Positions 61,118-64,000 of a stretch of 64,000 nucleotides of DNA are shown piece after piece. The notes below the pieces were generated by a model, which saw only the letters and a program-made list of their open reading frames with translations, did no database searches and was not told the origin of the DNA. Position 1 is the stretch's first letter. The number at the start of each line of letters is the position of its first letter. The translations under genes and the position numbers were made by a program. The stretch is from NCBI RefSeq assembly GCF_019697375.1, contig NZ_JAHCDI010000004.1, positions 3,397,324 to 3,461,323 of the forward strand, given 5' to 3'. This stretch comes from Micromonospora tarapacensis (lineage in GTDB: Bacteria > Actinomycetota > Actinomycetes > Mycobacteriales > Micromonosporaceae).

Positions 61118-61975
61118 TCAGGCGTCGGGTGCCGGGCCGGTGGCGACCGGCCGGTCCGGGTCGGCCACCCAGTTGCTCCACGACCCCACGTAGAGCGCGG
61201 CGTCGGGGCGACCGGCCAGGTGCAACGCGAGTACCGCCTGCGCGGCGGTCACTCCCGAGCCGCAGTACGCCCCGACGGGCGCGGCGTCGGTCACCCCGGC
61301 GCCGGCGAAGCGCTCGCGCAGCGCCGCGACGGCTGGGAAGCGGCCCTGCGCGACGTACTCGGTGGCGGGCAGGTTCACCGCCGCGGGCACGTGGCCGGCG
61401 ACCGGGTCGATCGGCTCGTGCTCGCCCCGGTAACGCGGGGCGGCCCGCACGTCGAGCAGGATGCCCTCGCCGGCCGCGGCCAGCCGGGCGGCCGCCGTGG
61501 CGTCCAGCACCGGCAGGGCACCCGGGCGGACGGTCACGTCGCCGGGTGCGGGGACCGGCTGGTCGGTGCTGGTCGGCAGGCCGGCAGCCGTCCAGGCCGG
61601 GAAGCCGCCGGGCAGCAGCCGCACCGGCCGGTGACCCGCCCAGCGCAGCGTCCACCAGGCGCGGGCCGCCGACATCCCGTCGCCGCCGTCGTACACCACC
61701 ACGGGGTGCCCGGCACGCACGCCGGCGGCTCGCAACGCCGCCTGCAACGCGGCCGGGTCGGGCAGGGGATGCCGGCCGGCCGGACCGGGCGGACCGCACA
61801 GCGCCGTGTCCAGGTCGACGAAGACCGCGCCGGGCAGGTGGCCCGCCGCGTAGTCCTCCCGCCCGGGCGGCCCGGCCAGCCGCCAGCGGACGTCGAGCAG
61901 GGTCGGCGGGTCGGCGCCGTCGAGTTCGGCGCTGAGCCGCCCGACCTCGACCAGAAGATCCTCGGTACCGGACAT
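61118..61975 (-). CDS. Sulfurtransferase with two rhodanese domains
   Basis: This is a 285-residue thiosulfate or 3-mercaptopyruvate sulfurtransferase. The N-terminal rhodanese half is inactive-looking (TLLDVRWRLAGP, VVVYDGGDGMSAARAWW). The C-terminal half has GEHEPIDPVAGHVPAAVNLP and the persulfide cysteine in GAYCGSGVTAAQ. The CGSGVTA loop favours mercaptopyruvate over thiosulfate. It precedes acuC by 56 bp on the same strand and is divergent from ideR. ATG at 61975. Confidence 0.9.
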   Translation of the reverse strand: MSGTEDLLVEVGRLSAELDGADPPTLLDVRWRLAGPPGREDYAAGHLPGAVFVDLDTALCGPPGPAGRHPLPDPAALQAALRAAGVRAGHPVVVYDGGDGMSAARAWWTLRWAGHRPVRLLPGGFPAWTAAGLPTSTDQPVPAPGDVTVRPGALPVLDATAAARLAAAGEGILLDVRAAPRYRGEHEPIDPVAGHVPAAVNLPATEYVAQGRFPAVAALRERFAGAGVTDAAPVGAYCGSGVTAAQAVLALHLAGRPDAALYVGSWSNWVADPDRPVATGPAPDA

Positions 61976-62074
61976 GGCGTCCAGTCAACACCATGGGTGA
62001 CGGTGACGGCGGTTCGCCGGCCGGGATCCGGGGCGCGGCAGGGTAGCATCGACGACTGGAGGGCCGCTGACACC

Positions 62075-62764
62075 ATGAAGTCACACGACCTGGTCGACAC
62101 GACCGAAATGTACCTGCGCACCATCCTCGAACTCGAGGAGGAGGGCGTGCCGCCGTTGCGCGCCCGGATCGCCGAACGGTTGCGCCAGAGTGGCCCCACC
62201 GTCAGCCAGACCGTCGCCCGGATGGAACGCGACGGCCTGCTGACCGTCGAGGGCGACCGGCACCTGACCCTCACCGAACAGGGGCGCAACAGCGCCGTCT
62301 CGGTGATGCGCAAGCACCGGCTCGCCGAGCTGCTGCTGGTCAACGTGATCGGGATGCCCTACGAGGAGGCCCACGAAGAGGCCTGCCGCTGGGAGCACGT
62401 GATGAGCGACGCGGTGGAGAAGCGGGTCTACGACCTGCTCAACCGGCCGACCCGGTCGCCGTACGGCAACCCGATCCCCGGGCTGGAGCAGCTGGGTTCC
62501 CCCGGCCAGGCCGAGCCGGAGTCGGCCGACGGTGAGCGCAACCTGGCATTCCCCGGCCTCACCGGCAAGGTGATCGTCCGGCGGATCTGCGAGAGCGTGC
62601 AGACCGACGGGGAGGTGCTCCGGCAGTTGCATGCCGCCGGCGTCGACCCGGGTGCGACGGTGACGGTGGCGCAGGAACGCGACGGCGTGGCGGTCGACCG
62701 TTCCGGCGAGAGCGTACGGCTGCCCCGCGAGGTGGCGTCCCGGGTCTTCGTCGCCGCCGTCTGA
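62075..62764 (+). CDS. ideR: Iron-dependent DtxR/IdeR-family repressor
   Basis: This 229-residue repressor binds Fe2+ and controls iron uptake and storage genes. The N-terminal winged helix (ARIAERLRQSGPTVSQTVARMERDGL) is followed by the dimerisation and metal domain. Metal ligands of M. tuberculosis IdeR are all kept with an offset of two: Met12, His81, Glu85, His100, Cys104, Glu107 and His108 (HEEACRWEHVMSD). A C-terminal SH3-like domain is present. The ATG at 62075 follows TGGAGGG. Position downstream of sigB matches Rv2711. Confidence 0.95.
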   Translation: MKSHDLVDTTEMYLRTILELEEEGVPPLRARIAERLRQSGPTVSQTVARMERDGLLTVEGDRHLTLTEQGRNSAVSVMRKHRLAELLLVNVIGMPYEEAHEEACRWEHVMSDAVEKRVYDLLNRPTRSPYGNPIPGLEQLGSPGQAEPESADGERNLAFPGLTGKVIVRRICESVQTDGEVLRQLHAAGVDPGATVTVAQERDGVAVDRSGESVRLPREVASRVFVAAV

Positions 62765-62771
62765 GGCGGAG

Positions 62772-63011
62772 TCAGTCCACGTACGGGCAGTGCCGGCAAC
62801 CCCGGCCGCAGCAGGTGCCCCGGCGGGCCAGGAAACCCGCGGTGAGCACGAACAGCCCGCTGTCGGGGTCGGGATAGCCGGCGTCCCCGGCGGCCAGCGC
62901 GACGGCGTGGGCGCTCAGGATCCGCTCCCGCCCGGGGTGCTCGGGCGACAGCCGGGACGGGTGCGGCTCGGTCAGGGGCCGCGCCGCCAGGGGCCGTCGC
63001 TCTCCGCTCAT
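62772..63011 (-). CDS. DUF5522 small cysteine-rich protein
   Basis: This 79-residue protein has the C-terminal motif RRGTCCGRGCRHCPYVD, with four cysteines and a His that resemble a metal site, and a middle part HAVALAAGDAGYPDPDSGLFVLTAGFL. The family is found as a stand-alone short protein in actinobacteria and others. Its function is unknown. It converges with ideR (7 bp). ATG at 63011. Confidence 0.8.
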   Translation of the reverse strand: MSGERRPLAARPLTEPHPSRLSPEHPGRERILSAHAVALAAGDAGYPDPDSGLFVLTAGFLARRGTCCGRGCRHCPYVD

Positions 63012-63219
63012 CCGGACGCAGTCTAGTGCGGTTCCCGGAAAGCCGGCGAGGTCCGGGGGCCGTCCGGGCGGCACTCCGGCTGGACCCGTGCGGTCCGCTG
63101 CCTGTCGAGCTGAGAGCGCAACCGAGTCCACCGGCGGACGTTCTCCGCCCGCTGTCGATTCGGGCTGGCCTCGTCCGCCGGTGGAACAGAGGATGGGACA
63201 CCGACCGAGGGAGAACACC

Positions 63220-63561
63220 ATGGCCCAGTACGCAGTCCTGATCTACTCGCCGGCGCCGGCCGACCCGATGGACCTGACGCCCGACTACGCGGCGCTGCTG
63301 GAACGGTACCCGGCGCAGGTGGCCGAGTTGGGCGGGCAGATCCTGACCGGCTTCGCGCTCCAGCCGAGCACCACGGCCACGGCCGTGCGCGGCGACCTCG
63401 TCACCGACGGCCCGTTCGTCGAGGCCAAGGAGGTCGTCGCCGGGTTCTTCATCCTGGAGGCGCCCGACCTGGACGTCGCCCTGAAGATCGCCAGGCTCAA
63501 CCCGGCCACCATCGACGGCGGGGTGGAGGTCCGGCCACTGTTCGTGCCGCCGGCCGAGTGA
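63220..63561 (+). CDS. YciI/DGPF-domain protein, sigma-factor partner
   Basis: This 113-residue protein has the ferredoxin-like YCII fold with the diagnostic DGPFVEAKEVVAGFFILE. DGPF proteins are typical neighbours of ECF42-type sigma factors. The gene overlaps the sigma gene by 4 bases (GTGA), which fits. A regulatory or enzymatic role is not known. The ATG at 63220 has GAGGGAG upstream. Confidence 0.9.
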   Translation: MAQYAVLIYSPAPADPMDLTPDYAALLERYPAQVAELGGQILTGFALQPSTTATAVRGDLVTDGPFVEAKEVVAGFFILEAPDLDVALKIARLNPATIDGGVEVRPLFVPPAE

Positions 63562-64000
63562 GCAGCGCTCCACACCGCGTCGCGGCGGAACGCGCGGTGG
63601 CCGACGCGCACCGTCGCGAGTGGGCTTTCGTGCTCGCCGCGACGGCGCGCGTCGCCGGTGACTTCGATCTCGCCGAGGAGTGCGTCCAGGAGGCGTACGT
63701 CGCCGCGTTGGGTGCGTGGGGGCGCGACGGCGTACCGCAGAAGCCCGGTGCGTGGCTCACCGCGACCGCCCGGCGCAAGGCCCTCGACGTGCTGCGCCGG
63801 CGGCAGGTCTTCCGCACCAAGCTGCCCCTGCTCGTGGAACCGGACGAGGCGGAGATCGACATCCCCGACGAGGTCGCCGTGCCGGACGACCGGTTGCGCC
63901 TGGTCTTCACCTGCTGCCATCCGGCGATCGCCCGCGAGGCGCAGGTGGCGCTCACCCTGCGCCTGGTCTGCGGGGTGAGCACGGCCGACATCGCCCGCGC
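63558..64000 (+). CDS. ECF42-type RNA polymerase sigma factor (3' end outside window)
   Basis: This is the start of an extracytoplasmic-function sigma factor, open to the end of the window (147 codons). Region 2 is visible: DFDLAEECVQEAYVAALGAW, KPGAWLTATARRKALDVLRRR. An acidic loop and the group-typical PDDRLRLVFTCCHPAI follow, with LVCGVSTADIAR as the start of the region 4 helix-turn-helix. ECF42 members have a long C-terminal extension and work without a membrane anti-sigma factor; that extension is not in the window. GTG at 63558 overlaps the DGPF gene. Confidence 0.92.
   Translation, partial: MSSAPHRVAAERAVADAHRREWAFVLAATARVAGDFDLAEECVQEAYVAALGAWGRDGVPQKPGAWLTATARRKALDVLRRRQVFRTKLPLLVEPDEAEIDIPDEVAVPDDRLRLVFTCCHPAIAREAQVALTLRLVCGVSTADIAR

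Overview
The window is high-G+C actinobacterial chromosome, most likely from Micromonospora or a close relative in the Micromonosporaceae. The support is the very GC-rich codon use with many GTG starts, chains of genes joined by 4-base GTGA/ATGA overlaps, a set of actinobacteria-only small families (DUF3000, DUF3039, DUF3093, DUF3099, DUF3159, DUF3710, DUF4193, DUF7455), a Spo0M homologue, and secreted biomass-degrading and proteolytic enzymes. No rRNA, tRNA, CRISPR array or intact IS element was found.

Much of the window follows a gene order I recall from Mycobacterium tuberculosis (about Rv2676c to Rv2711): hemQ-hemY-hemE, DUF3000, rnd, dxs, a TRAM RNA methyltransferase, a KimA-like transporter, ceoB-ceoC, dut, DUF4193, cei, suhB, sigA, sigB, ideR. 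Lineage-specific material is inserted into this core.

Layout. 0-0.7 kb: 3' end of a secreted AA10 polysaccharide monooxygenase with a CBM2. 0.9-4.1 kb: haem operon hemE-hemY-hemQ. 4.3-6.2 kb: DUF3000 and RNase D. 6.3-27.4 kb: accessory block between rnd and dxs. It holds fadA-fadB, a two-component system, a PQQ-type propeller protein, three paralogous GT-C-like membrane proteins, a lipoprotein, and a nitrogen-scavenging cluster at 15.9-22.1 kb (two cysteine hydrolases, allophanate hydrolase, AtzH-like protein, permease, GntR regulator) that reads as a biuret and possibly triuret pathway. 27.4-43 kb: dxs, RNA methyltransferase, K+ transporter with two TrkA/RCK proteins, dut region, cei, suhB, sigA. 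43-49 kb: helicase, TRIC channel, psuG/psuK and a BrnT/BrnA-like toxin-antitoxin pair. 49.5-51.6 kb: a compact DarT/DarG toxin-antitoxin island inserted in the 5' end of an HhH-GPD DNA-repair gene and flanked by a perfect 32-bp direct repeat. 51.8-57.2 kb: subtilase, methyltransferase, dtd, spo0M, sigB. 57.3-64 kb: a Pat-type acetyltransferase next to an AcuC-type deacetylase, rhodanese, ideR, DUF5522, and a DGPF protein with an ECF42-type sigma factor cut by the window end.

The most notable points are: (1) the integrase-less DarTG island that supplies a replacement 5' end to its target gene and leaves the old 5' end as a remnant; (2) the tandem cysteine-hydrolase/AtzF cluster, whose second hydrolase matches the remembered BiuH active-site spacing at all five positions; (3) sigA and sigB share a 252-bp block with only four mismatches, including silent positions, which suggests gene conversion; (4) a 20-bp perfect inverted repeat invades the 3' end of dxs; (5) nine otherwise intact genes carry 11 apparent frameshifts, 10 of them readable as one missing base in a GC-rich run, which points to sequence error rather than real decay.
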